Of a DNA stretch of 64,000 nt, positions 34,226 to 43,312 are shown piece by piece. The stretch is from Chloroflexota bacterium. GTDB lineage: Bacteria; Chloroflexota; Dehalococcoidia; JABGRK01. Each line of letters begins with the position of its first letter. Within the stretch, counting starts at the first letter, position 1. The stretch spans positions 38,449-102,448 of the forward strand of contig JABGRK010000012.1 of NCBI GenBank assembly GCA_018648325.1. The letters run 5' to 3'. Made by a program: the position numbers and the translations under genes. Under the pieces are notes generated by a model, which was not told the DNA's origin, did not search any database, and saw only the letters and a program-made list of their open reading frames with translations.

Positions 34226-35581
34226 TTATTTTGTCGGCAGGGAAAAAGTAAAGGTGCTGCCCTGTCCCTGAGTACTGGTGACCCAAATTGTGCCGCCATG
34301 CGCTTCCACCAGCTTTTTGGCAACGGTGAGTCCGATGCCACTGCCTCCAGTAGCCCTTGTTCGGGACTTATCTACCCGATAGAATCTTTCAAAAATGTTA
34401 GGCAGTTCTTGGGGGGCGATCCCCTCGCCATTATCGGCAACGGAGATGTTTATCATCCCGTCCTGCTGTTTTGCCGACACTAATATGTTGCCATTTTGCG
34501 GTGTGTGCCGTATGGCGTTTTTGATCAGATTGCCCAGCACTTGATTTATGCGCTGTCTGTCTATGCTCACGAGATATATAGGGTCAGGCAAGTTGACTGA
34601 GATTGCTATGCTTTTACTTTCTGCTTGAGTTTGAACAGCATTTGCTGCCTGAGTGATCAATCCTGATATGTCTTCTTGCTGAAGCACCAGTTTTAATTCA
34701 CCCGCCTCTGCCAGGCTGAGCTCCTGCAGGTCGTCGACAAGTCTGGCCAGTGTTGTAGCTTCTTCTGATAGTGAACTTATTGTTTCTGAGCTGGGTTGCA
34801 TAACGCCGTCGCCTATCGCTTCCAGGTAACCGCGAATATTGGTTAGCGGAGTGCGCAGTTCATGAGCGACGTCCGCTATCATGTTGCGTTTAAGTTGTTC
34901 GGCATGCTCCAGGTCCTCGGCCATGACGTTGAATGCTCCTGCTAATTGCCCTATTTCACCTGTGGCATTGATATGTACACGCTCGGAAAAGTGGCCCTTG
35001 CCTAGTTTTTTAGTTGCCTTGGTTAGTGATTTCACCGGCCTTGATATGAAGCGGGACATAGGGAAAGAAATAACTACGGCCATGCTCAGCCCCAGTAGTC
35101 CGCCCCACAGCAGATAGTTGCCTACTGATGACATAAGGCTGTCCTCCGGACCGGGTGGGCGTACTTCATCTCCGGGCGCCCATACAAGGTCGCCCGCAAC
35201 ATTGTTTTGTCCGTTGGGTGGAACATAGGGGGCCTCGGAGAAGCTATCGGGGTTGTAGTGCTGTCCCATCATCATATTTCCTAAAGGATCTGCTATGATG
35301 TTGCCATCATTATCGATGAGCATTGGTCTGCGGCCGTGCATTCCGCGTCCGGGGCCTTGCTGCACGATAAGGTCGAGTCCCTCCCAGTCATTCGGATTAT
35401 TATGAAGGTAATCGTAAATATCCTCTGTCAGGTAATTCAGCTGCTCTTGCTCTTGCTCATTGTAGACACGTTTGATTTGCGCAGCGGTGGCACGATTGAC
35501 AAAGATGAGCACTGCTCCCACTGTAACCACAACTATCATTATAAAAGCCAGAATCATGCGAAATTGCAGGCTATTTAACAT
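34226..35581 (-). CDS. membrane sensor histidine kinase
   Basis: A 451-residue kinase: membrane segment 1 (residues ~8-29), a ~125-residue extracytoplasmic sensor rich in Pro and Gly, membrane segment 2 (LLWGGLLGLSMAVVISF), HAMP domain, the phospho-acceptor histidine in AHELRTPLTNI, and an intact ATPase domain with NLIKNAIRHTP, DNGEGI, FERFYRVD and GSGIGLTV. It overlaps its response regulator by 11 bases, so they are a cognate pair. The architecture resembles PhoR/BaeS-type envelope sensors. Confidence 0.95.
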   Translation of the reverse strand: MLNSLQFRMILAFIMIVVVTVGAVLIFVNRATAAQIKRVYNEQEQEQLNYLTEDIYDYLHNNPNDWEGLDLIVQQGPGRGMHGRRPMLIDNDGNIIADPLGNMMMGQHYNPDSFSEAPYVPPNGQNNVAGDLVWAPGDEVRPPGPEDSLMSSVGNYLLWGGLLGLSMAVVISFPMSRFISRPVKSLTKATKKLGKGHFSERVHINATGEIGQLAGAFNVMAEDLEHAEQLKRNMIADVAHELRTPLTNIRGYLEAIGDGVMQPSSETISSLSEEATTLARLVDDLQELSLAEAGELKLVLQQEDISGLITQAANAVQTQAESKSIAISVNLPDPIYLVSIDRQRINQVLGNLIKNAIRHTPQNGNILVSAKQQDGMINISVADNGEGIAPQELPNIFERFYRVDKSRTRATGGSGIGLTVAKKLVEAHGGTIWVTSTQGQGSTFTFSLPTK

Positions 35582-36263
35582 GGCTTACCTCCAGTTTGTA
35601 ACCGGCACCATAGACGGTTTTGATGTATTTGGGTTTGCCCGGGTCTGCCTCTATTTTCTTGCGCAGATTTAGGATATGCACATCGATTGTGCGGTCAAAG
35701 CCATCGAAGTCGTAGCCGAAAGCGTCTGTTATAAGTTGAGGGCGACTGAACACCCTCCCCGGTTCCTTGGCCAGTATACCCAGTATCTTGAACTCGACCG
35801 GTGTAAGGTCGAGCGACTTGTCGTCTAAATATACCTGATGATTGCGGAAACTTATGATCAGGTTGCCGTTTGTTATTTCGTCGGGGCCACGCTCGCCGGG
35901 AAGCCTGCGTAGCACTGCGCGCACCCGTGAGGCCAGTTCCTTGGGGCTGAATGGCTTAGTCACGTAGTCGTCGGCACCGATGTCCAACCCGCTGGTACGA
36001 TCGTCGTGTGTGGTTCTGGCAGTTAGCATGATAATGGCCACGTCTGATTCCTCGCGCAGCGTACTGCACACCTCAAGTCCGTCCATTCCGGGCAGCATGA
36101 GATCGAGCACGATGAGGTCGGGACGGCTTTCTCGGGCTATACTGAGCGCCTCTTTGCCGTCGTAGGCAGTCAGTACCTTGTAGCCATCGCGCTCAAGGTA
36201 TGCTTTTACCAGCTCCACCGTCTTCTTATCATCGTCTACCACCAGGACTTTGTGCTGCGCCAT
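35571..36263 (-). CDS. OmpR/PhoB-family response regulator
   Basis: 230 residues: receiver domain with acidic pocket VDDD, phospho-acceptor Asp in LIVLDLMLPGMDG, conserved Thr (MLTART) and Lys (VTKPFSP), then a winged-helix DNA-binding domain (LTPVEFKILGILAKEPGRVFS, RTIDVHILNLRKKI). ATG follows AAAGGAGGG. Three TTAACA boxes lie directly upstream (36307-36329), suggesting autoregulation. Confidence 0.96.
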   Translation of the reverse strand: MAQHKVLVVDDDKKTVELVKAYLERDGYKVLTAYDGKEALSIARESRPDLIVLDLMLPGMDGLEVCSTLREESDVAIIMLTARTTHDDRTSGLDIGADDYVTKPFSPKELASRVRAVLRRLPGERGPDEITNGNLIISFRNHQVYLDDKSLDLTPVEFKILGILAKEPGRVFSRPQLITDAFGYDFDGFDRTIDVHILNLRKKIEADPGKPKYIKTVYGAGYKLEVSHVK

Positions 36264-36306
36264 TTTTAAGTCCCTCCTTTTGTGCTTCTATATAGTATAA
36301 CGACAA

Positions 36307-36329
36307 TGTTAAGGAAATGTTAATGTTAA
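36307..36329 (-). promoter_or_regulatory. TTAACA direct repeats, probable response-regulator boxes
   Basis: On the minus strand TTAACA occurs at 36312-36307, 36323-36318 and 36329-36324. The 11-base phase of two of them is one helical turn, as for PhoB/PhoP-type regulators. A TATACT -10-like element follows. Confidence 0.55.
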
Positions 36330-36343
36330 TGGCATAAAAAGCC

Positions 36344-36373
36344 AAGAAGAGGGGATTTCCCCCTCTTCTTTTT
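36344..36373 (-). terminator. strong intrinsic terminator after the secreted-protein gene
   Basis: An 11-bp stem (AAGAAGAGGGG / CCCCTCTTCTT). It lies between the secreted protein (36414-36953) and the response regulator. T-runs flank it on the plus side; on the minus strand the run is GGCTTTTTAT. Confidence 0.75.
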
Positions 36374-36413
36374 AATGAGTTATTCGTTTTTGTATGTGTA
36401 CCTTGATGCGGCA

Positions 36414-36953
36414 TTAGTCCAGTATGACTACGTCTTCGTCGCTACCATCACCCCAATCTTCGCCGGGGAATGGGAAGTTACCGCCACCCATTGGTCCACC
36501 CATGTGACCACCGCGTCCGCCACCCATCGGTCCACCGGGGCCTCCACGTTCGCCGTGTCCACCTTGTCCTTGTCCGCCACCCATGGGGCCGCCGAGAAGG
36601 CCTTCAACCATGGTATCGGGTCTTGCGCCCCACCACTCTAAAAGCTGGTCGGCCTCTTCCTGTGTGATGGTCCCGTCTGCTACCAACTCGGTCAACAGGT
36701 TGGTAGTCATTTCATCCTGCTTCTCCTGTTGTGCCTCATCAAAAGCTGCCTGAAGTGCTTCTGCGTCGATGGCGGTGCCGGTGTTGGTTTCATATATCTC
36801 GGTTACCCTGGCCAGCATTTCTGCTCGCTGGTCCACAACCTCGGTATCTGTCAGGGTCTCGCCGGTGTCATTAGCAAATGCCACCCCTATCCCGCTTACC
36901 GCCAGTGCCAGTGCTGCTATGGCTCCAATCCAGAATTTCTTGATCTTAAACAT
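36414..36953 (-). CDS. secreted protein with Gly-rich tail, probable two-component target
   Basis: A 179-residue exported protein. The signal peptide ends around AVSGIGVAFA (residue ~27). The mature N-terminal part is helical and acidic, with DGTITQEEADQLLEWW resembling a repeat seen in small secreted proteins of many low-GC anaerobes. The C-terminal third is Gly/Met/Pro rich (GGPMGGG repeated) and ends in an acidic DEDVVILD. ATG follows AAAGGAGG. It is upstream of the two-component genes and shares TTAA-type boxes with them, so it may be part of the same envelope response. Function unknown. Confidence 0.75.
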   Translation of the reverse strand: MFKIKKFWIGAIAALALAVSGIGVAFANDTGETLTDTEVVDQRAEMLARVTEIYETNTGTAIDAEALQAAFDEAQQEKQDEMTTNLLTELVADGTITQEEADQLLEWWGARPDTMVEGLLGGPMGGGQGQGGHGERGGPGGPMGGGRGGHMGGPMGGGNFPFPGEDWGDGSDEDVVILD

Positions 36954-37270
36954 CTTTCTTACCTCCTTTCTTATACTAACTCTAGCTTAAGAATGTTAAG
37001 AACCCATTAATATTTCATCAGGCATATTCCAGGTCATTGAAATGATTGTACAAATGAGCGTGTATTCGCTCCAAATCAAGGTTTTTTGGGGCAAATCGGG
37101 GGCAATGCGTATTGACTGAAGTGTAGTTATATGAGTAAAATGACATATATGTTTGAAGCACTGTCATTGGGTCGAAAACGTAATCGTTTTAGGTCTTATA
37201 ATGCTTGACAGATAGGATTATAATAACCTCCTACAGTGAGAGTTATTGAATTTAACTTAAAGTATTTGGG
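36954..37270. other. intergenic region with divergent promoters, no gene seen
   Basis: 317 bases. The left end holds the repeats at 36987-37002 upstream of the secreted-protein gene. A TTGACA and nearby TATAAT-like sequences (37175-37230) probably serve the GNAT gene at 37271, though the spacing is not canonical. Confidence 0.4.
36987..37002. promoter_or_regulatory. TTAAGAA direct repeat overlapping a TTAACA box
   Basis: TTAAGAA at 36987-36993 and 36996-37002; on the minus strand TTCTTAACATTCTTAA includes CTTAACATT, which also occurs upstream of the response regulator. Probable regulator site for the secreted-protein gene. Confidence 0.45.
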
Positions 37271-37729
37271 ATGCAAAAGATGAATTTAGAGCAAATAGAT
37301 TATCACTTCATATCGCGTAATTCGCCGTACTATCGTACTGCGGTAGCCCTAAGGTATGAGGTTTTCTTTAAACCGTCCGGTGCCTTGCTGGATAAACTTC
37401 TTGACAGCAAGGAGGATAAGAGCATGCATTTGGTGGCTACTCATAAGGATGAAGTTGTGGGTTATATAAGAATTACGCTGGATGGTAAAAAGGCTCAGCT
37501 CAGTCAGTTTGTGGTTGCGCCTTCGCAGCAGGGCAAAATCGAGCTAACAAGGAATCTTTACGACAAGGCCATGGCTAAGGCTAAGGAGATGGGTGCCAAA
37601 AAGGTATCTGGTGAAATCAGGTTGCCCATGGCCAAGCTCGCATCCAGGTTTGGATATAAAGTATCTGATGATGTTTATGAGTCTCCTGAAACCGGTATTG
37701 AGCATAGGCATGCGGAAAAAGATTTGTAG
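37271..37729 (+). CDS. GNAT-family N-acetyltransferase
   Basis: A 152-residue GNAT-like protein. The N-terminus has YHFISRNSPYYRTAVALRYEV, the core VGYIRITLDGKKAQLSQFVV, and the C-terminal part GAKKVSGEIRLPMAKLASRFG and ETGIEHRHAEK resemble ElaA/YjcF-like members. The acetyl-CoA loop is atypical (APSQQGKIELT instead of RxxGxG/A), so activity is uncertain. A terminator follows at 37774. Confidence 0.75.
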   Translation: MQKMNLEQIDYHFISRNSPYYRTAVALRYEVFFKPSGALLDKLLDSKEDKSMHLVATHKDEVVGYIRITLDGKKAQLSQFVVAPSQQGKIELTRNLYDKAMAKAKEMGAKKVSGEIRLPMAKLASRFGYKVSDDVYESPETGIEHRHAEKDL

Positions 37730-37773
37730 CATGGTTTAACTTTTTGATTGATCATCATATGTTTTAATAGTAA

Positions 37774-37800
37774 AAGCCGAAAGTATTATGCTTTCGGCTT
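37774..37800 (+). terminator. intrinsic terminator
   Basis: Arms AAGCCGAAAG (37774-37783) and CTTTCGGCTT (37791-37800) with a 7-base loop, followed by CTTTATT. It lies downstream of the GNAT gene. Confidence 0.75.
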
Positions 37801-37883
37801 CTTTATTGAAAATCGTCTGGCCATCTAATAAGTTGAACTTTTTTGGCGCCTGTTGCGTATATAGTTAATAGAAGGATATATAT

Positions 37884-39134
37884 ATGAGGTGTGAAGTGAA
37901 GAAAACAGTGTTGGCAATTCTGGCTGTATTAATATTAGTGGCACCGATGGGACTTAGCTGTGGTGCTACTGCACGTGCTTTGACTATTGATGAACAACAG
38001 ATTGTTGAGTCGGGCAACGAGTTCGGCTTTAATCTGTTCAGAGAGGTGGTAGGGCAAGAGGGCGACAAGAACATATTTATCTCACCACTGTCTGTTTCCA
38101 TGGCACTGGGCATGACCTTGAACGGCGCTGACGGCGATACGTACGAGGCGATGAAACAAACGCTGGAACTGGCCGGACTTACTGAAGAAGAGATAAATAA
38201 ATCATACCAGAGTTTGATTGAGCTACTGCGCGGGCTTGACCCGGAAGTTGTTTTCCAGATAGCCAACTCCATATGGTACGAACAGGATTTTGCGGTAAAA
38301 CAGGCATTTCTGGATAATTGCCAGCAGTACTTTGATGCCGAGGTTGAGGGGTTGAACTTCAGCGATCCGGCTGCTGCAGATACCATTAACGCTTGGGTTA
38401 ACGAAAATACAAATGGCAAGATAGAGGAGATCGTTGACTCGCCAATTGATCCTCTTACAGTTATGTTTCTGATCAATGCTATTTACTTTAAAGGAACGTG
38501 GAAGTACGAGTTTGACGAGCAGGATACGCGTAATAGGGATTTCCATCTGTTGGACGGATCTGAAGTGCAGTGCGAAATGATGGTGCAGCAGGCGAAGTTT
38601 GATTATTATCAGAATAACGATTTTCAGGCAATAGATTTGCCTTATGGCAATGGGAAGTACAGTATGACAGTGCTGTTGCCTTTGCTGGACAATAACATCG
38701 ACGATATGATAGCAGAACTTAACGATAATAATTGGGATGAATGGATGGGGAACCTGACAAAGCAAGAGGTGGCACTGTATTTCCCCAAGTTTACTCTGGA
38801 ATATGAGCTCACCATGAACGGTGTGCTTGAGGCATTGGGCATGGAGGTTGCTTTTGATGAAGATTTGGCGGACTTTGGCAGGATGTATCATGCCGATCAA
38901 AGCGACGGTAACGTATACATAGACAAGGTGAAACAAAAGACCTTTGTAGAGGTGAATGAGGAAGGTGCTGAGGCTGCCGCGGTTACATCGGTTGAAATGA
39001 TGTCGAGATACAGCATCGGTAGTGAGCCGCCCCTAATTTATATGATAGTAGACAGGCCGTTCGTTTTCGCAATACGGGAGAATCATTCGGGAACGTTGCT
39101 TTTCATTGGCAAGATCATGAATCCCGTTTCATAG
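37884..39134 (+). CDS. serpin-family protease inhibitor lipoprotein
   Basis: A 416-residue serpin anchored outside the cell: the signal peptide ends APMGLSC, a lipobox. The full serpin core is present: NIFISPLSVSMALGMTLNGA, FLINAIYFKGTWKYEF and the C-terminal DRPFVFAIRENHSGTLLFIGK. The reactive-centre hinge EEGAEAAAVT has the small residues needed for loop insertion, so it should be inhibitory. Counting from the hinge Gly as P15 puts Arg375 at P1 (MMSR/YSIG), predicting trypsin-like protease targets. ATG follows GAAGGA. The last 20 bases overlap the convergent response-regulator gene. Confidence 0.93.
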   Translation: MRCEVKKTVLAILAVLILVAPMGLSCGATARALTIDEQQIVESGNEFGFNLFREVVGQEGDKNIFISPLSVSMALGMTLNGADGDTYEAMKQTLELAGLTEEEINKSYQSLIELLRGLDPEVVFQIANSIWYEQDFAVKQAFLDNCQQYFDAEVEGLNFSDPAAADTINAWVNENTNGKIEEIVDSPIDPLTVMFLINAIYFKGTWKYEFDEQDTRNRDFHLLDGSEVQCEMMVQQAKFDYYQNNDFQAIDLPYGNGKYSMTVLLPLLDNNIDDMIAELNDNNWDEWMGNLTKQEVALYFPKFTLEYELTMNGVLEALGMEVAFDEDLADFGRMYHADQSDGNVYIDKVKQKTFVEVNEEGAEAAAVTSVEMMSRYSIGSEPPLIYMIVDRPFVFAIRENHSGTLLFIGKIMNPVS

Positions 39135-39540
39135 CGTTTATATTTTCCAGCGCGACATTCGTTATGTCTCGTGCCGACTTGTCGTTTTTTATGACATTGT
39201 CTATGCGGCTCAGCAAGTCGCTTGGATCAAATGGTTTGAGTATGTACTCATTGGCTCCCAGCCTCATAGCACGTGTTATTGACTCTTCATCTGTCCTGGC
39301 GGTGAGTATTATTACGGGAATGTTCGAAAACTTGCGTACGCTTCTTAGCACCTGCATACCATCTATATCTGGTAAACCCAGATCCAGTATCACTACATCA
39401 GGAGTGGCGTGTTTGGTGATTTTGATTCCCTCAAATCCCAGCGTTGTGGTTAGTACCTGCACCCCCGGTATGTAGATTTCTAGACAAAACCTTATTACTT
39501 CCAGAGTTCCTGTATCGTCTTCTATAAGTAGAATTTTCAT
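39115..39540 (-). CDS. receiver-only response regulator
   Basis: 141 residues with one receiver domain: acidic pocket IEDD, phospho-acceptor Asp in VVILDLGLPDIDG, LTART and LKPFDP. The ~25-residue tail has no DNA-binding domain. It is a close relative of the regulator at 43305-43682 (same VVILDLGLPDxDG and RxFSNxPxxI), so the two probably serve the flanking histidine kinases. It is divergent from the kinase at 39778. Confidence 0.92.
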   Translation of the reverse strand: MKILLIEDDTGTLEVIRFCLEIYIPGVQVLTTTLGFEGIKITKHATPDVVILDLGLPDIDGMQVLRSVRKFSNIPVIILTARTDEESITRAMRLGANEYILKPFDPSDLLSRIDNVIKNDKSARDITNVALENINAMKRDS

Positions 39541-39777
39541 TCTAGCTACCTTTCATGAGTAAACCGGCAGGCAATTGAATTTGCTCAAAGATTTTACTGG
39601 CATGACATGTTTGAAATTGTTATAATACGGGTTCATAAAGGCAAGGCAACCCCTTATATTTTGTGCTTTAACATACCAGAGGCGTGAGATATTTAAAATA
39701 ACAATTCGGTGAATATTGGTAGCGGTTGTGTAACAGATAGCCAGTTCTTTTAGTAATCAGATATATGTGAGGGATTG

Positions 39778-41694
39778 ATGTTGCAACGTTTCATCCTTTT
39801 ATTGAGAGTTTCTCGCAGAAACATGCTGGTTGGCACCTTGATTGGGGTTGGGTTCTGGCTGCTTCATACCATCATCGTCTATGCTATTGGCGACCACGAC
39901 AAATCATTTTTTGATGAGTTAATACTTCATGTTAGTGTTGATCATTTGGTGCTGCGGCTTATCGTTCTTTTTGGCTTGATTGTATTTAGTATGCATGAGG
40001 CTGTGCGCATTCATAAAAACGCTCAGGTTACACAAGAATTGGAACGAAGCGAAAAGAAGCTGAGAACTTCATTTGAAAAAACGGGTGAGGCCATTATAGA
40101 GACCAGTGCCGATGGCATAATTGTATCGGCCAACCCGGCGGCGGCCCGTTATTTGGGCTATGAACCCGGATTGCTTGCTGGAAAGCCTATATCAGATATG
40201 TATTTTGACCATGAGCAACGTGATAAGGTGCTACGTAAGCTTAGCGAGAATGGCAGTATTGATAATATTGAAATAACTCTTAAGCACAAAACTGGCAAAC
40301 AGGTAAAGGGTTTGGGCAGTATAGTAATGACCAGAAATGATAGTGATGGCTCGTTGGGAACCATGGGTTTCTTCACTGATATTACTGAGAAGAAGTATAT
40401 TGCTAAAAAGGTTGATCAGCTAACACTGGCTATGGAGCAAACCTCGGATGGAATAGCTATCATCGATCATGACCGTACAATTACTTACGCCAATAAAGCC
40501 TTTACTATAATGCATGGCTATGATCCATCGGAGCTTCTTGGCATGCAGTTGAAATCCCTCTTTTTTGAAAGTCATATGGATCAATATAAGGCTGACCGCA
40601 AGCGTCTTTTTGAGGGGGGTTCGGTGATAGATGAAGTGATCCATCGCCGTAAAGATGGCCTACCTGTTCCGATATTATGGTCGATCAATGCGATAAAAAA
40701 CGATGATGGTCAAACAATTGGTGTGGTGGCAGTTGCCAAGGACATAACGGAACATAAGCAGATGGAGGAAATGTTAAAGAAGCAGGCGCACGATCTGGGT
40801 AAGCGCTTAAAGGAGCTTGATTGTCTGTTTTCCATCACCGCGCCTGTCGAATGGGAAATGTCGCTTGATGACAGATTGCAGTGGGTAGTAGAGCATATAC
40901 CTCCTGCCTGGCAATATCCCGAGATTGCTTGCGCGCGAATTACCATAGATGGTGATCAGTTTGTATCCGATGGATTCAGGGAAAGCGATTGGGTGATATC
41001 GGGGGAGGTCGTATCATTTGATGGGGAGGTTCAAGGTAGGGTGGAGGTTTTCTATCTCCAGGAGCGGCCTCAGGCTGATCAGGGGCCGTTTGTAGAAGAG
41101 GAACGCAAGCTCATTGAATCTATTGCTGACGTTGTAAGCAGGCTAATAGAGCATAAGAACATGGAAAAGCAGGTAAAGGAGTATTCTTTAAATCTGGAGA
41201 CTATGGTTGACGAAAGAACCAAAGAACTCCAGGACGCGCAGGATAAGCTGGTGCGTTCTGAAAAACTGGCTGCCATTGGTCGGTTGTCTTCGGGTATTGC
41301 CCATGATTTAAGAGGACCTCTGTCTGTTATAAATAACATTGCTTACTATCTTAAGATAAAGCTGTCTGATTCAGATGAAAAGATAAAACAGTATCTGGAT
41401 ATGCTTGAAAAAGAAGTTTCGATATCCAAGAACATCATTGATGATCTACTTGATTTCGTTAGGGTCAGGAAGCCGGAGTTATCTGAAACTACCGTTGAGA
41501 CGATGCTGGCACAGGCACTGTATCGAACAAATATCTCGCCTAATATTGAGGTTGCAAGTAATTTGCCTAATGATTTGCCGGTGCTCAGTGTTGATGCTGA
41601 TCAATTGGTAAGAGTGTTTATTAACATAATAGATAATGCGGTAACTGCTATGCCAAATGGAGGGAACCTTGATATATCTTCAGCACAGCGATGA
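39778..41694 (+). CDS. PAS-PAS-GAF-like histidine kinase with truncated ATPase domain
   Basis: 638 residues. Two membrane segments (residues ~16-40 and 58-80) are followed by PAS 1 (ETSADGIIVSANPAAARYLG), PAS 2 (AIIDHDRTITYANKAF), a GAF-like sensor region (~335-460), a coiled coil and the histidine-kinase dimerisation domain with His in SSGIAHDLRGPLSVI. The ATPase domain reaches the N box (FINIIDNAVTAMPNGG) and stops eight residues later; the D/G1, F and G2 boxes are missing. The kinase should therefore be unable to bind ATP normally. The next kinase gene begins inside this end, suggesting a deletion fused the two genes. Start ATG 39778 behind GAGGGA; a TTG at 39775 is also possible. Confidence 0.85.
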   Translation: MLQRFILLLRVSRRNMLVGTLIGVGFWLLHTIIVYAIGDHDKSFFDELILHVSVDHLVLRLIVLFGLIVFSMHEAVRIHKNAQVTQELERSEKKLRTSFEKTGEAIIETSADGIIVSANPAAARYLGYEPGLLAGKPISDMYFDHEQRDKVLRKLSENGSIDNIEITLKHKTGKQVKGLGSIVMTRNDSDGSLGTMGFFTDITEKKYIAKKVDQLTLAMEQTSDGIAIIDHDRTITYANKAFTIMHGYDPSELLGMQLKSLFFESHMDQYKADRKRLFEGGSVIDEVIHRRKDGLPVPILWSINAIKNDDGQTIGVVAVAKDITEHKQMEEMLKKQAHDLGKRLKELDCLFSITAPVEWEMSLDDRLQWVVEHIPPAWQYPEIACARITIDGDQFVSDGFRESDWVISGEVVSFDGEVQGRVEVFYLQERPQADQGPFVEEERKLIESIADVVSRLIEHKNMEKQVKEYSLNLETMVDERTKELQDAQDKLVRSEKLAAIGRLSSGIAHDLRGPLSVINNIAYYLKIKLSDSDEKIKQYLDMLEKEVSISKNIIDDLLDFVRVRKPELSETTVETMLAQALYRTNISPNIEVASNLPNDLPVLSVDADQLVRVFINIIDNAVTAMPNGGNLDISSAQR

Positions 41695-43312
41695 CTTAAA
41701 ACAGGTTATTGATGCTATGCCGTCGTACGTTTTATTGATTGATGAGGATCATTGCATCTTAATGGCAAATCAGGCCGTTCAATCGCAATTAGGGCTTAAG
41801 CCTGACGATCTGATTGGGGGATATTGCCCCAAGGTGGTGCATGGGCTCGATCACCCGTTTCCGGGTTGCCCTTTTGAAGAAGCTGTGGTCAGTGGGGAAT
41901 CTGTTGAGAAAGAACTCTATAATCCGGATTGGGGGAGTTGGCTTATGTCAGCGGTTTACCCCACCGGGCTTAAAACTGATTATGGCAAACGGATCTATCT
42001 GCATACTGTCCGTGATATCACCGAGAAGAAGCATGCCATTATTGAGCTGGAAAAACACGATGATATTCAGCATATCCTCAATTCGCTATTGCGTCTTTCC
42101 CTGACTGATGTCTCGCTTGATGATATACTGAACAGCGCTATAGATCTTATTCTTTCCGTCAAATGGCTTGTTTTTGAGTCCAGAGGCAGCATATTTTTAG
42201 TTGATGACGATCCTGACGTGCTGGTTATGAAAGCGCAAAGAGGCCTTGCCGAACCGTTGCTCGAATCGTGTGCAAGGGTTCCTTTCGGTAAGTGCCATTG
42301 TGGACGGGCAGCGGCAAATGGGCGTATAGAGTATGTAAGTGCCATTGGAGATGGTCATGAAATAACTTATGAAGGCATCACCCCGCACGGGCATTGCTGC
42401 ATTCCAATTATGGTGGGTAACAGCGTGCTTGGTGTATTAAACGTGTATGTGAAGGAAGGTCACCAGCGTGACGAAGACGAAATGGCGTTTCTGGTGGCTG
42501 TTGTTAATGCAATGGCCGGGATAATCCAGCGCAAGCAGACAGATAAAAAACTGGCCAATTTGTATGATACGGCAAAGAAGCAACTTGAAGAGCTGCAAAA
42601 AGAGACTGCAGCCAGATCCAATTTCATCAAGGTGCTAGCTCATGAACTGAGAACGCCGCTGGTGCCAATTATTTCATCAGCCGGACTTCTCAAGAACATG
42701 TTTGCACAGGAGCCGGCACGCATGGAGTATAAGTTATCCTCGATGTTACTGGGCGGAGCCAATAGTTTGAATTCACGATTTGAGGAATTATTAGATCTGG
42801 CAAGGTTTGCAGCAGGTGACTTTACCTTTGAAATTGCACCACTGGATATTAAGGAACTCATTGTCAGGGTGACATCGCAGTTTGATTCTGATGCAGCCCA
42901 AAAGGATCAAACCATTACACTTAATATTTCCGATAATTTACCCAAGGTCAGCGCTGATTTGATACGGCTGGAACAGGTTGTTACTAATATGATGTCCAAC
43001 GCTGTTAAGCTCAACACAGATGACAAGAGCATTGTGGTTCATGCCAGTATGGACGGCGAGAGCCTGGTGGTTGGGATTCAGGATCATGGCCAGGGCGTTA
43101 CACCTGAAGAGCAGGCCAGGATATTTGAGCCGTATCATCTTGCCGAGCAGGACCGCCAGCGCTTCCACGGAATCGGGCTGGGTATTGCTATTAGCAGAGA
43201 GATAGTAGAGGCACATGGCGGCAGGATGTGGCTTGAGAGCAAGCAGGGATTTGGAAGCACCTTTTACTTTTCCATACCGGTTACCGGCAAAGGGGGAGAT
43301 ACAGATGAGTGA
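41657..43312 (+). CDS. PAS-GAF histidine kinase
   Basis: 551 residues, apparently soluble. PAS domain (VLLIDEDHCILMANQAV, with CPFEEAV), GAF domain (~150-300; its FGKCHCGRAAANG and HGHCC cluster of Cys/His might hold a cofactor), coiled coil, HisKA with His in VLAHELRTPLVPII, and a complete ATPase domain (MMSNAVKLN, DHGQGVT, FEPYHL, GIGLGIAI). ATG 41657 or TTG 41669 (GGAGGG four bases upstream) could start it; both lie within the end of the upstream kinase. The receiver protein at 43305 overlaps its stop and is the likely partner. Confidence 0.92.
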   Translation: MEGTLIYLQHSDDLKQVIDAMPSYVLLIDEDHCILMANQAVQSQLGLKPDDLIGGYCPKVVHGLDHPFPGCPFEEAVVSGESVEKELYNPDWGSWLMSAVYPTGLKTDYGKRIYLHTVRDITEKKHAIIELEKHDDIQHILNSLLRLSLTDVSLDDILNSAIDLILSVKWLVFESRGSIFLVDDDPDVLVMKAQRGLAEPLLESCARVPFGKCHCGRAAANGRIEYVSAIGDGHEITYEGITPHGHCCIPIMVGNSVLGVLNVYVKEGHQRDEDEMAFLVAVVNAMAGIIQRKQTDKKLANLYDTAKKQLEELQKETAARSNFIKVLAHELRTPLVPIISSAGLLKNMFAQEPARMEYKLSSMLLGGANSLNSRFEELLDLARFAAGDFTFEIAPLDIKELIVRVTSQFDSDAAQKDQTITLNISDNLPKVSADLIRLEQVVTNMMSNAVKLNTDDKSIVVHASMDGESLVVGIQDHGQGVTPEEQARIFEPYHLAEQDRQRFHGIGLGIAISREIVEAHGGRMWLESKQGFGSTFYFSIPVTGKGGDTDE

